Source of the DNA: Salinicoccus cyprini
Lineage (GTDB): Bacteria > Bacillota > Bacilli > Staphylococcales > Salinicoccaceae
DNA: 64,000 nt
Direction: 5' to 3'
Assembly: GCF_007713705.1 (NCBI RefSeq)
Contig: NZ_VMSJ01000001.1
Coordinates: 124,001 to 188,000 of the forward strand
The stretch's first letter is position 1. Each line of letters starts with the position of its first letter. The notes under the pieces were generated by a model that did no database searches, was not told the origin of the DNA, and saw only the letters and a program-made list of their open reading frames with translations. The translations under genes and the position numbers were made by a program. Shown one piece after another: positions 17,651 through 26,026 of the stretch.

Positions 17651-19210
17651 TTGGAAAGATCACAGAAGCACATCATTCCAAAAGATCAGTATCGTCGGAA
17701 TAGACGTGTATTTTCAGACGATGGTTCACAGAAAATCAATGGACCGGATCAGACACCACAAGATACTACAGACACCGTTTCATCAGAAAACCACTATGAT
17801 ACAGTCCAGGATCCATCAGCGGATGGAGCGGACACGACGTATGCAGCAGCAGAGCGTGAAAATGAGGGAAGCCAGGCAGACGGGTCGCGCGACTATGCTC
17901 CCGGTGAAGAGGGCTACAGGGACAACAGCGCACCGGCCAGCATGGGAGGCACCCCAGGAAATACGTCCGGTCGCGGTCCATCAGATGGAAATGGCAACGG
18001 AGGCGGCCGCAGAAGAGGCTGTCTCGGCAGCCTGCTCCTGCCGTTCCTTGCCGGTCTGATCGGTGCACTCGCCATGCTCCTCCTGTTCAACGTCTTTGAT
18101 GATAATAATGACGGTGGCGGTACCGGGAATCCGGACGACGGCGTTTCTGAAGAAAACCGCCAGGAAATCGAAGATATCAAAGGTCAGCTCCAGGAGCAGA
18201 GCGGTGACGAGAACAAGCAGATCTCCGATATAACTGCTGCGATCCAAAGAGCCAAGCAGTCGGTCGTATCGGTCATCAATCTGCAGAAGGCCGGCCAGAT
18301 TGTACCGGGCTACCAGGAGGTTCCTGAAAGTGAACCCGAGGAAGCGGGCACCGGTTCCGGTGTCATCTACAAGCTGACTGATGAGTATGCCTACATTGTC
18401 ACGAACAACCACGTAGTGGAAGGGGCAGAAGAACTTCAGGTCAATCTTGAAAATGGAGACCAGCTGACTGCTGAACTGATCGGTACCGATGTCTGGACCG
18501 ATCTGGCTGTCCTTCGTGTCGAGCGTGGCAACATTGAAAACGCGATCGATTTCGGCAACAGCGACGAGCTGCTTGTCGGTGAAACAGCAATCGCCATCGG
18601 TTCTCCGCTCGGCCAGGCCTTCTCAGGCTCTGTATCGAGAGGCATCATCTCCGGTCTTGACCGCAGTGTGCCGGTCGATATCGATACCGACGGCAACTAT
18701 GACTGGGAAGCCAATGTCCTTCAGACTGATGCTGCCATCAACCCCGGCAACTCCGGTGGTGCACTTGTCGACCAGGCCGGCAACCTGATCGGCATCAACT
18801 CCATGAAGATCAGCATGCCGACAGTCGAAGGCATTGGCTTCGCGATTCCAGTGAATGAAGTCGAACAGATCGTCACCCAGCTCGAAGAGAACGGTGAAGT
18901 GCAGCGCCCTTACCTCGGCGTCATGCTCCAGGATCTCTATACTGTACCGGCTGAAGTGCTGGTCAACCAGATGAATCTGCCGGACGATGTCAATTCCGGT
19001 GTCATCATCAGCAATGTTGAGGAAGGCACGCCTGCTGCCGAAGCCGGACTCGAAGCACTGGACGTCGTCGTATCGCTGGACGGCGAGCCGGTGGAGAACA
19101 TGCTTGAGCTGAGGAAATACCTCTATTACGAAAAAGCCCAGGGCGAAGAACTCGAGATCGAGTACTACCGCAATGGTGAACTCCAGACGACTACAGCAAC
19201 ACTCGAATAG
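17651..19210 (+). CDS. Membrane-anchored HtrA-like serine protease
   Basis: A 519-residue surface quality-control protease. The N-terminal 120 residues are polar, low-complexity and cytoplasmic, followed by one membrane helix (about residues 123-146), a short coiled linker, a trypsin-like domain and a PDZ domain (about 400-515). The triad residues are His in NNHVVEG (about residue 253), Asp in TDLAVLRVE (about 283) and Ser in NPGNSGGAL (about 367). A TTG start is used, placed after AGGAGGGG. The architecture matches staphylococcal HtrA proteins. Terminator directly behind. Confidence 0.9.
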   Translation: MERSQKHIIPKDQYRRNRRVFSDDGSQKINGPDQTPQDTTDTVSSENHYDTVQDPSADGADTTYAAAERENEGSQADGSRDYAPGEEGYRDNSAPASMGGTPGNTSGRGPSDGNGNGGGRRRGCLGSLLLPFLAGLIGALAMLLLFNVFDDNNDGGGTGNPDDGVSEENRQEIEDIKGQLQEQSGDENKQISDITAAIQRAKQSVVSVINLQKAGQIVPGYQEVPESEPEEAGTGSGVIYKLTDEYAYIVTNNHVVEGAEELQVNLENGDQLTAELIGTDVWTDLAVLRVERGNIENAIDFGNSDELLVGETAIAIGSPLGQAFSGSVSRGIISGLDRSVPVDIDTDGNYDWEANVLQTDAAINPGNSGGALVDQAGNLIGINSMKISMPTVEGIGFAIPVNEVEQIVTQLEENGEVQRPYLGVMLQDLYTVPAEVLVNQMNLPDDVNSGVIISNVEEGTPAAEAGLEALDVVVSLDGEPVENMLELRKYLYYEKAQGEELEIEYYRNGELQTTTATLE

Positions 19211-19228
19211 AATGAAAGTATCAGAATG

Positions 19229-19286
19229 AAAATCCCCCTCCGGAATGGACACTTTTGAAAGTGGAAACTTTGGAGGGGGGTTTTTC
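19229..19286 (+). terminator. Intrinsic terminator after the htrA-like gene
   Basis: AAATCCCCCTCC ... GGAGGGGGG then TTTTT, with an inner ACTTT/AAAGT stem. Confidence 0.88.
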
Positions 19287-19340
19287 ATATGCTTGGCAGC
19301 AGCAGAGAGAGGGTACTAGAGAACTGACTCGAAACTTACC

Positions 19341-19369
19341 TTGACATGCATGTTCGCGGTGCGTAATAA
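19341..19369 (+). promoter_or_regulatory. Promoter of the Ktr channel gene
   Basis: Perfect -35 TTGACA, 17-base spacer, -10 TAATAA. The leader of about 55 bases is too short for a c-di-AMP riboswitch of the ydaO type. Confidence 0.65.
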
Positions 19370-19427
19370 TGAGGTGTATTTTTGAAAGCATCAGACGAAT
19401 CGGGTGCATCGGAAAGAAGGGATCGCA

Positions 19428-20783
19428 ATGTTCAAGTGGTTGGAGAGGTTTCTGGATTCCCTCACTCCACAGCGGGGCATATTTTTATACTATCTTATTG
19501 CATTATTCATAGCGAGCGCCGTTCTCAGCCTTCCCATCCTGTATCGCGGTGAAAAAGGTACGGCACTGATCGATACGATCTTTGTCGCCGCATCGGCACT
19601 GTCGGTAACGGGACTGACATCCATCAATATATCCGAGACATTCAATACGGCAGGGTACGCCGTCATCATGCTGATCATGAACCTCGGCGGCATCGGCATC
19701 ATGGCGATGGGAACGATGGTGTGGGTGCTGTTCGGCCGGCGCATCGGTCTTCGTGAGCGTGTACAGATTGCTGTGGACAACAACCAGTACAAGTTTTCAG
19801 GTGCGGTCAAGCTGGTGCTTGAGATCATCCGGACGCTCCTCGTAATTGAAATCGTCGGGGCAATCATCTATTTCGCCTACTTTATGATCAATTCCAACGA
19901 TCTGTACTATTCGGTCATGCATGGCATATTTTTGTCAGTTTCCGCGACAACCAACGGTGGCATGGACCTGTTCGGCAACTCGCTGCTCGGATTCGAAGAG
20001 GCATACATACTGCAGGTGCCGGTCATGATCCAGATCATCCTTGGTGCCATCGGATATCCGGTACTGATCGAATTGCAGCGGTTCCTGAGCAAGCAGCATA
20101 AGAATTTCCGCTTTACACTGTTTGCCAAGCTGACCACGCTGACGTACGGACTGCTCTTTTTCATCGGTGCATTCTTCATCTTCGTCATGGAATCCCAGCA
20201 CTACTTCCTGACTGATTCGTGGTTCAAGACGATGATGAACAGCCTGTTCGCTTCAGCAACCACGCGGAGCGGGGGACTCACAACCGTCGATCCGAGCCAG
20301 TTCAGTGATGGCACCCAGCTTATGATGAGTGCCTTCATGTTCATCGGTGCCTCGCCAAGTTCTGCCGGCGGCGGCATCCGGACGACCACATTCGCGCTGC
20401 TGATCCTGTTCCTCATCGCATTCAGTCGAGGACGGACGGACATCCGGATCTTCAATCGCGAGATTGCCAAGGAGGATCTGCATCGTGCCTTCGCCGTCAT
20501 TACGCTCGCAACACTGCTCGTCTTCACCGGCATCCTCTCCGTCGTGCTGTTCGAGGACGGCCGGTTCGACCTTATTGATATCATCTTTGAAATAACCAGC
20601 GCGTTCGGAACGTGCGGCATGTCGACCGGCATCACCGATGATCTGTCCTCTCCGAGCAAGGTCATCGTCATGATCTTCATGTTCATCGGCCGGATCGGCT
20701 TCATATCATTCCTGTTCTCGATGGCCGGACGCCAGAAGGAACTGTCGTACCACTTCCCTAAAGAACGCATCCTGATCGGCTAG
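19428..20783 (+). CDS. Ktr/Trk potassium uptake channel subunit (KtrB/KtrD type)
   Basis: A 451-residue ion channel of the SKT superfamily. It has four membrane-pore-membrane repeats, each with a filter glycine: SVTGLTS (about residue 65), ATTNGGMD, ATTRSGGLT and GTCGMSTG. It should work with a soluble KtrA/KtrC gating protein that is not in this window. It probably serves osmotic adaptation, which suits a salt-tolerant organism. The ATG at 19428 follows AAAGAAGGGA. It is closely followed by a phosphoesterase-fold protein, possibly co-transcribed. Confidence 0.88.
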   Translation: MFKWLERFLDSLTPQRGIFLYYLIALFIASAVLSLPILYRGEKGTALIDTIFVAASALSVTGLTSINISETFNTAGYAVIMLIMNLGGIGIMAMGTMVWVLFGRRIGLRERVQIAVDNNQYKFSGAVKLVLEIIRTLLVIEIVGAIIYFAYFMINSNDLYYSVMHGIFLSVSATTNGGMDLFGNSLLGFEEAYILQVPVMIQIILGAIGYPVLIELQRFLSKQHKNFRFTLFAKLTTLTYGLLFFIGAFFIFVMESQHYFLTDSWFKTMMNSLFASATTRSGGLTTVDPSQFSDGTQLMMSAFMFIGASPSSAGGGIRTTTFALLILFLIAFSRGRTDIRIFNREIAKEDLHRAFAVITLATLLVFTGILSVVLFEDGRFDLIDIIFEITSAFGTCGMSTGITDDLSSPSKVIVMIFMFIGRIGFISFLFSMAGRQKELSYHFPKERILIG

Positions 20784-20819
20784 ACTTCATTTTGAAATAT
20801 GAAAGGGGCCAGTGAGATT

Positions 20820-21674
20820 ATGCAAGAGTTCTTCAGTGTCAGCCTCATCCTGACACAGCACATCAACCGCAGACTGGGGAGGGCGCCCGGTGTGACACTG
20901 TCCAAAGTATCGAGATACAAGCGGGAAGTCTCCCTCGAGGAGAACCATCACATCCTCCTGTGCGATCTCGGCGGGACACTCGGCATCGACCAGGAGTATA
21001 TCGCGCCACGCAACCCGTCGATTACCGCCATGAACTACATGGGCTACAGCTTCGGCGTCTTCAACCACCAGGATATGTCGAACATCTCCCATCTGCGCCG
21101 CACGATGAGCTTTTCGAAGTTCCCATGGATGAACTGCAACATCACCCATCCGATGACAAAGGAGCCATTTTTCGGCGAACCGTACGAAATATACAACATC
21201 AATGGCATGAAGCTCGCCATCCTGAGCGGATATGGCGGGTCCTTCCGTCCTGAAGCTGAAAATGAACACCCGACACTCCACGTATCATCACTCGGCAACT
21301 CGGTAAAACGCTGGCTCCGCTATATATACGATACGGAAGATCCGGACTACGTCATCGTCTGCATCTCGGACGCCGATGATGAAATCGACGCCATCGTCGA
21401 TGACATGGAGGGTGTCGGTCTGCTCATCACCGGCAGCTGTGAAGGCGAAGATCTCGAAGAGAATGAATATGAGACCTTTTCGATCGAAGACGGACAGAAC
21501 ATCCCAAGGTATCATCACCATCACACCGGAAAAGTCATGCATGTCGAGCTCAGCTTCAAGACACGCACCACCACTTACGAATTTCTGAACCACTCCGTAG
21601 CGCGCATCGACCGTGAAATCTCCCAGCTCAGCGATGACCAGCGTATGCTCGATCTTGTGCATTATCATCTGTAG
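20820..21674 (+). CDS. Degenerate 5'-nucleotidase/calcineurin phosphoesterase-fold protein
   Basis: A 284-residue cytoplasmic protein. The segments ILLCDLGGTLGID, NYMGYSFGVFNHQDM and NINGMKLAILSGYGG follow the order of UshA-like 5'-nucleotidase domains. Several metal ligands differ: the usual D-x-H reads D-L-G, NHE reads NHQ, and the later HxGxD-like and GHTH motifs are absent. It could therefore be an inactive relative or have a different chemistry. A four-histidine run (YHHHHT) is near residue 232. The ATG at 20820 is preferred over 20799 because AAAGGGG lies between them. It lies 36 bp after the Ktr gene. Confidence 0.55.
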   Translation: MQEFFSVSLILTQHINRRLGRAPGVTLSKVSRYKREVSLEENHHILLCDLGGTLGIDQEYIAPRNPSITAMNYMGYSFGVFNHQDMSNISHLRRTMSFSKFPWMNCNITHPMTKEPFFGEPYEIYNINGMKLAILSGYGGSFRPEAENEHPTLHVSSLGNSVKRWLRYIYDTEDPDYVIVCISDADDEIDAIVDDMEGVGLLITGSCEGEDLEENEYETFSIEDGQNIPRYHHHHTGKVMHVELSFKTRTTTYEFLNHSVARIDREISQLSDDQRMLDLVHYHL

Positions 21675-21685
21675 GATGTGGAGCG

Positions 21686-21724
21686 GAAAAGAAGCTTCCC
21701 CCTCGTGGGTAAGCTTCTTTTTTG
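21686..21724 (+). terminator. Intrinsic terminator
   Basis: AAAGAAGCTT ... AAGCTTCTTTTTT after the phosphoesterase-fold gene. Confidence 0.88.
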
Positions 21725-21751
21725 TGGAGTCGGGTGTGGGGTGGGGTGAGA

Positions 21752-22002
21752 CGGCGGGGCCAATTCACCATCTTGGGCGTTACCATGGTGAGTTAGCGGG
21801 TTAATTCACCATCGTGGGCGGCGCCATGGCAAGTTAGAGGGCCAACTCACCATCGTAGGCGCTGCCATGGCGAGTTAGAGGGCCAACTCACCATCGTGGA
21901 CGTTACCATTGTGAGTTAGAGGGTTAATTCACCATCGTAGGCGTTACCATGGCGAGTTAGAGGGTTAATTCACCATCGTAGCTGCCGCCATGGCAAGTTA
22001 GC
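21752..22002. repeat. Second 41-bp hairpin repeat array (6 units)
   Basis: Six units at exact 41-bp spacing (core YAAYTCACCAT at about 21761, 21802, 21843, 21884, 21925, 21966). They are clearly of the same family as the 15-unit array near 10 kb but with more sequence variation. Several changes are compensated in the opposite arm; for example an ATTGTGAGTT or ATGGTGAGTT arm occurs beside TCACCAT arms. Again it sits between convergent genes and their terminators and holds no coding frame. Confidence 0.9.
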
Positions 22003-22046
22003 CTGATAACCCTGCCACCGGCCAAACAAATCGTATCAAACCAGCA

Positions 22047-22103
22047 CAAAAAGCCGCCCTCCGCACAAACTGGAACAAATCCAGTCTGCCAGGGGGCGGC
22101 TTC
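22047..22103 (-). terminator. Intrinsic terminator for the DUF2187 gene
   Basis: Long inverted repeat AAGCCGCCCT ... AGGGGGCGGCTT with an inner ACTGGA/TCCAGT stem. On the minus strand it ends in TTTTT. Confidence 0.82.
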
Positions 22104-22190
22104 GTCTCCATCTATAGCTGCTTCAACGACGTTCGGCATAGGCCGAAACCCTAAACCATAAACCCGAAACGGCATTGACGATCAGAGAAA

Positions 22191-22382
22191 TTAACCTTCG
22201 ATGATTTTATAACGTTTGTGGTTGACTACTGTTTTTTCAAACATCTCATGTTCATCGAAACTATCGTTGATTGTAATGTCGACGATGACCGAGTTTTCAT
22301 TCACCTTCTCGACTTTGCCTCTCATACCATCAAATTCCACGATATTTCCGACTTTCGCAGCTTCTACTTCTACTTCCTCCAT
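22191..22382 (-). CDS. DUF2187 family small protein
   Basis: A 63-residue protein resembling the YkvS/DUF2187 family: a small beta-barrel pattern with VGNIVEFDGMRGKVEKVN followed by SVIVDITIN. The family is common in Bacillales; function unknown, and the KOW/SH3-like pattern suggests binding to RNA or protein. The ATG at 22382 follows GGAGGTATGACGC. It stands alone with its own terminator. Confidence 0.8.
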   Translation of the reverse strand: MEEVEVEAAKVGNIVEFDGMRGKVEKVNENSVIVDITINDSFDEHEMFEKTVVNHKRYKIIEG

Positions 22383-22521
22383 GCGTCATACCTCCACATC
22401 AATGATGTAAGACATTATACTACTTTTTACGAATTTTTCAATCCATACAAGGTCTGATTCGCAAAAATAAAAGTAACCGCTTACACTTTCGTCTCCGGCC
22501 CCAAGCTCCGAAACAATAGGC

Positions 22522-22872
22522 CTACACTTCAATCCGCCGGCGGTGCATCCTGAAGTTGCGGGACTTCGGTTGCGCGCTTTTTGCCAGAATCTTACGTGTA
22601 CGCTTCAGCTTCTTTTTGTCCTTCTTCACCTGTTTTTCGAGGTCGAACGGGTGAAGCATGTCATGGGCGACCATGTAGTCTGTAATGCGTGCATGCTGGT
22701 TCAACGCCTGGGACATCTGCCGCTTCAGCATGTCGCGTATTTCCGGATTGACTGTTTCCGTCAGCGCCACTGCATACGCACGGACGGTGGCTTTCGATGA
22801 GACGAGCAGTTCCGTCGCAATCAGCTCGTCAGTCTTTCCGCCGGCATTTTTCAAAATATCATCAAGTTCCAT
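22522..22872 (-). CDS. CotF-like (spore coat F family) protein, larger partner
   Basis: A 116-residue helical protein with the pattern of the Coat_F family: DELIATELLVSSKATVRAYA, then a region NQHARITDYMVAHDMLHPFD near residues 58-77, and a very basic tail. It starts 19 bp after the smaller CotF-like gene and is closely similar to the protein at 27.5-27.8 kb. There are no sporulation genes here and relatives do not sporulate, so a role outside spores is likely, perhaps stress-related. The ATG at 22872 is preferred over the preceding GTG. Confidence 0.7.
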   Translation of the reverse strand: MELDDILKNAGGKTDELIATELLVSSKATVRAYAVALTETVNPEIRDMLKRQMSQALNQHARITDYMVAHDMLHPFDLEKQVKKDKKKLKRTRKILAKSAQPKSRNFRMHRRRIEV

Positions 22873-22890
22873 CACTGGGGCCTCCCTGAT

Positions 22891-23097
22891 CTATGGTAGA
22901 AATGTTTCAATCTCATCTATGGCTTTTTCGGAGTTCTGCCGCTCCCGACGCAGCAGTTTCTTGAGCTCCGGATCTTTCACAATTGCATCCATCATATGCG
23001 CCTTCAGCAGATTGGACCGTCGCTGCGTGGTCACTTCGTGAAGCTCCAATGTTTCATGGATACCGAGTTCAACATTATCATTCTCTTTCCCTGCCAT
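22891..23097 (-). CDS. CotF-like small partner protein
   Basis: A 68-residue helical, charged protein (GIHETLELHEVTTQRRSN region). It resembles the small partners encoded beside Coat_F genes in Bacillales, and the 75-residue protein at 27.8-28.0 kb (AVHETIELHEVMTVKQAS). The ATG at 23097 follows GGGAGG. It forms an operon with the larger CotF-like gene downstream. Function unknown. Confidence 0.68.
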   Translation of the reverse strand: MAGKENDNVELGIHETLELHEVTTQRRSNLLKAHMMDAIVKDPELKKLLRRERQNSEKAIDEIETFLP

Positions 23098-23181
23098 GAC
23101 CTGCCTCCCAAATTCCCTATAGGACACAAGAATACCATGAGTTGCCGCATCAGACACCCTCCATTAAAATAATCACAACTT

Positions 23182-23661
23182 TCAAAATTCATCAAACAGC
23201 CTGCGCAGTTTCAGACGCGCCGACTTCCGCCAGTTCTTCACGCTCGATACGCTATAGCCGGACATCCCGGCAATCTCCCGTACACTGTAGCCTTTTACAG
23301 TATAGGAGAGCCACAGCAGCTCATTCGGATCGAGAGAGTGATGCACGCCTTCAAGTTCGAACAAGCCGAGATGATCCGCGCGGCCGCCGACACTTTCGTA
23401 CAACAGCTCGTCCACCGTCACACTGACGGCATTCGTATATTTCGAAACTTTGCGGATCTCGTCGATCATGCGCTGGTAGATGCGGGTGTACACGAACTGT
23501 GATTCCGTCGCGCCTTTTGCTGCAATATCATCGTAGGTGGACAGTGCGTTATACACCGCCATGCGGCCCACCTGCATATAGTCGTCCTGGTCGAACTGGA
23601 TGTTGAGCCGTGCCATGATGCTGTAGATCATCGGTTCGTAGCCTATTATCTTATCATTCAT
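23182..23661 (-). CDS. Sigma-70 family factor, SigH/ComX-like
   Basis: A 159-residue alternative sigma factor. Region 2 is visible at about residues 5-65 (IIGYEPMIYSIMARL ... QVGRMAVYNALSTYD), and region 4 with a helix-turn-helix at about residues 125-155 (GYSVREIAGMSGYSVSSVKN). There is no sigma-1.1 or region 3. In size and in its divergence from a comK-like gene it resembles the staphylococcal SigH competence factor. The ATG at 23661 is chosen because the upstream frame is not protein-like; its ribosome site is weak (AGGAC). Confidence 0.72.
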   Translation of the reverse strand: MNDKIIGYEPMIYSIMARLNIQFDQDDYMQVGRMAVYNALSTYDDIAAKGATESQFVYTRIYQRMIDEIRKVSKYTNAVSVTVDELLYESVGGRADHLGLFELEGVHHSLDPNELLWLSYTVKGYSVREIAGMSGYSVSSVKNWRKSARLKLRRLFDEF

Positions 23662-23781
23662 ACTGTCGTCCTGTGACGCATCGATACATCGTTTATTTCC
23701 GGATGACTGTATCTTAAAATAAACCCGCGACACCGGCGAACGCACCAGCATACAAAAAAACGCACTAACTCCCACTAGCAG

Positions 23782-23840
23782 TTAACATTTTATTAAATAT
23801 TGTTAATATTATGTTATATAAAGTGAAATTAGGGTATAAT
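23782..23840. promoter_or_regulatory. AT-rich sigH/comK control region with dyad
   Basis: Between the divergent genes lies TTAACA, 13 bases, TGTTAA (23782-23806), a perfect half-site dyad in very AT-rich DNA. A TATAAT box at 23835-23840 then points to comK. The -35 region is poor, so activation by a bound protein is plausible. Confidence 0.5.
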
Positions 23841-23870
23841 TGACGTTGCAAATAAACAAAGGGGTGAACC

Positions 23871-24377
23871 ATGCTTACAACATCACTGCTCAATCCCGGA
23901 GTCTGCTACATCGAAACGCTGCAGCATCCGGAGTTCCTATGCCAGGCGGTCTATCATGGCGAGGCACCCGTCCCGTCCAGGCAGCCGAGTGAAACGCTGA
24001 TCGATGAACTGCTCATCTACTGCCACGCCACCAATCTGAGTGCGAAGCGCGCACATCTGAAGGCGGCGCACGGCATCCACCGGATGGGACCGATCGTCGT
24101 CGATGAACGCATCCAGTTTGTACTCTTTCCGATTACCGTCAGCCGTACCCGCAATCCGTTCTGGGTCAATCTGCATCATTTCCTGCAATTTCAGCCATCG
24201 GATGATGGCATGACGATGATCCACTTCAATCATGGTATGATGAAGGGGGTGGCAGCCGACTACAGAATGTGCGAGAAGCAGTATGAGAAAGCGCTCAAAG
24301 TGCTCGACCGGTCGACGAAAATAAAGGAGCAGAGTGCCCTCTACATCACACGCAGCCACCAGATGCCGAATGTCTGA
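23871..24377 (+). CDS. comK: ComK family competence transcription factor
   Basis: A 168-residue protein following the ComK pattern: a segment LIDELLIYCHATNLSAKRA (about residues 44-62), GPIVV and FVLFPITVSRTRNPFWVNLH (about residues 83-102), then MTMIHFNHG and a Q-rich helix. ComK is the master activator of DNA uptake genes and binds AT-rich boxes in pairs. AAAGGGGTGA precedes the ATG. It is divergent from a SigH-like sigma gene, so two competence regulators share one control region. Sequence drift from known ComK is considerable, hence the moderate score. Confidence 0.7.
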   Translation: MLTTSLLNPGVCYIETLQHPEFLCQAVYHGEAPVPSRQPSETLIDELLIYCHATNLSAKRAHLKAAHGIHRMGPIVVDERIQFVLFPITVSRTRNPFWVNLHHFLQFQPSDDGMTMIHFNHGMMKGVAADYRMCEKQYEKALKVLDRSTKIKEQSALYITRSHQMPNV

Positions 24378-24472
24378 CGGCAAATGCACCCAGTTAATTT
24401 ATTTTTCTGTATATTTTACTTCAAATTTTGCATAAACTTTAGCATAATGAATTTATGGATGGAGGCAGTGAC

Positions 24473-26026
24473 ATGAAGATTCTTGCAGCCGGCGGCATTT
24501 ATATCGATCAGAAAGCTGGCACTGTGCCATTCATCGGCGGACACGAAGTGGCCAAGCTGATCGGCAGCCATTCCCGCCACACCGTCCATCTGCATACCAA
24601 TTTCAGCACCGAAGCCACGCAGCAGACGAAAGTGCTGAAGCGGTCCCTGCGCACATATGGAGTGGATCCGCGCATTGCCGGCCGTGTGTCCGCATCCTAC
24701 GGTACAATCGACGGCGACACCGTCGTACCGGGCAGCAACGTGTTCGAAACTGCGAGCAGCAACCGCCTGGATAAGCTTCAGGACATCGATCTGCTTGTCC
24801 TGACGACGGACATATCGGAACGCGACTTCAGACTGCTGCTCAACCATGCAAGGCGGGGCGCGGTTCCAGTCATCGTCTTCACGTGCAGCGAGTATGCATC
24901 CTACAGCACAACGGGCATCGACAACTACGTGCTGACGGATTCCGGCGTGCCGGAGTATCACGCCCACATGAAAGAGATCAGCGAGATACTGGAAGCCCAG
25001 GGCATCATTGAATCCACACCCGTCGCGCGCACCCGCCGGGAGTCCGTCAGACCGCCGTACCACGCCGTCCTGCGCGTCCTCACGCAGCTGGTCGCCATCA
25101 GCGCCCTGCTGGCACTGCTCACCTTCGGGATCCTGTATGCACTCGGGCTCACCGGCAATGACGAGACATATGATACATATATCGACCCGGATCAGGCGGT
25201 GGACCATGCCGACTGCAGCACCATCGGAGAATGCCGGGAGCTCGGCGATGACCATCTCGAGGCGCTCCGGACATATATCGATATAGATGATGCGCCGCAT
25301 CTGTTTGTGGAAAACCGTACACAGACGGAGTACATCACCTATACCGTCCGGGACTTTGCGCTCACGGATGCGGAAGTCCACACGCCGCTGCCCGTCGGTT
25401 CCGAGGAAGAATACGCGGAGATCTGGGACAGGATCACCACCTTCTTCCCGAATGAATATATCGACACCATCAACCGGTTCGAACTCTTCTCCGATGGGGA
25501 AGGGAGTATGCTGGCGTTTGTCGATATCACCGAAGCCGGGGTCACGTTCGCCATGGACATCCGCGACAATCAGGATCGGCCGAGCGAATACCGCACGCTG
25601 ATTCATGAGTTCGCCCACGTCTATTCCTTGCCGATCGAGGATTTCAACCATGATGATACAGAGCTTGAATATCTGAAGGAAGACACGCTGATGGCGGATT
25701 TCATCGACAGGTTCTGGAGCCAGTATGGCGAGGCGTGGATTGAAAATAAATACAAGTCGGATCCGGAACGACAGGCATTCTACAACAACAACGTCAACGA
25801 TTTCTTTGAACCGTACCAGGCAACCAACCCGAAAGAGGATTTCGCAATCACTTTTGTCGAATTCGTCACCAGCCGGATGCCCGAGTCGGGCAGCCAGCTT
25901 AAGAATGTAAAAGTACGATCTTTATATGAAGACCCTGAACTTGTCAGATTGAGAGTGGATATATTATCAAACATCTTAGAGTATGAGAAAGAGAGGGCCT
26001 TGAATGAAGCTCAAGGTAAAAGTTAA
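24473..26026 (+). CDS. Membrane metallopeptidase with ribokinase-like N-terminal domain
   Basis: A 517-residue protein in three parts. Residues 1-180 begin KILAAGGIYID and continue in a way that recalls the N-terminal half of PfkB/ribokinase proteins, without a C-terminal kinase half or catalytic GAGD motif. A single membrane helix follows at about 198-226. The outer part contains the zinc motif HEFAH (about residues 378-382) with downstream acidic residues, as in gluzincin peptidases. The ATG at 24473 follows GGAGG. It overlaps the next gene by 23 bp. I do not know this combination; the N-terminal match is tentative. Confidence 0.6.
   Translation: MKILAAGGIYIDQKAGTVPFIGGHEVAKLIGSHSRHTVHLHTNFSTEATQQTKVLKRSLRTYGVDPRIAGRVSASYGTIDGDTVVPGSNVFETASSNRLDKLQDIDLLVLTTDISERDFRLLLNHARRGAVPVIVFTCSEYASYSTTGIDNYVLTDSGVPEYHAHMKEISEILEAQGIIESTPVARTRRESVRPPYHAVLRVLTQLVAISALLALLTFGILYALGLTGNDETYDTYIDPDQAVDHADCSTIGECRELGDDHLEALRTYIDIDDAPHLFVENRTQTEYITYTVRDFALTDAEVHTPLPVGSEEEYAEIWDRITTFFPNEYIDTINRFELFSDGEGSMLAFVDITEAGVTFAMDIRDNQDRPSEYRTLIHEFAHVYSLPIEDFNHDDTELEYLKEDTLMADFIDRFWSQYGEAWIENKYKSDPERQAFYNNNVNDFFEPYQATNPKEDFAITFVEFVTSRMPESGSQLKNVKVRSLYEDPELVRLRVDILSNILEYEKERALNEAQGKS

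Noticed and set aside
19370-19427. c-di-AMP (ydaO) riboswitch before the Ktr channel gene
   Set aside because: The leader is under 60 bases, and the conserved ydaO blocks are absent.
21957-22175. 72-codon minus-strand frame beside the second array
   Set aside because: It is built from the terminator stem and one repeat unit, with no ribosome site.
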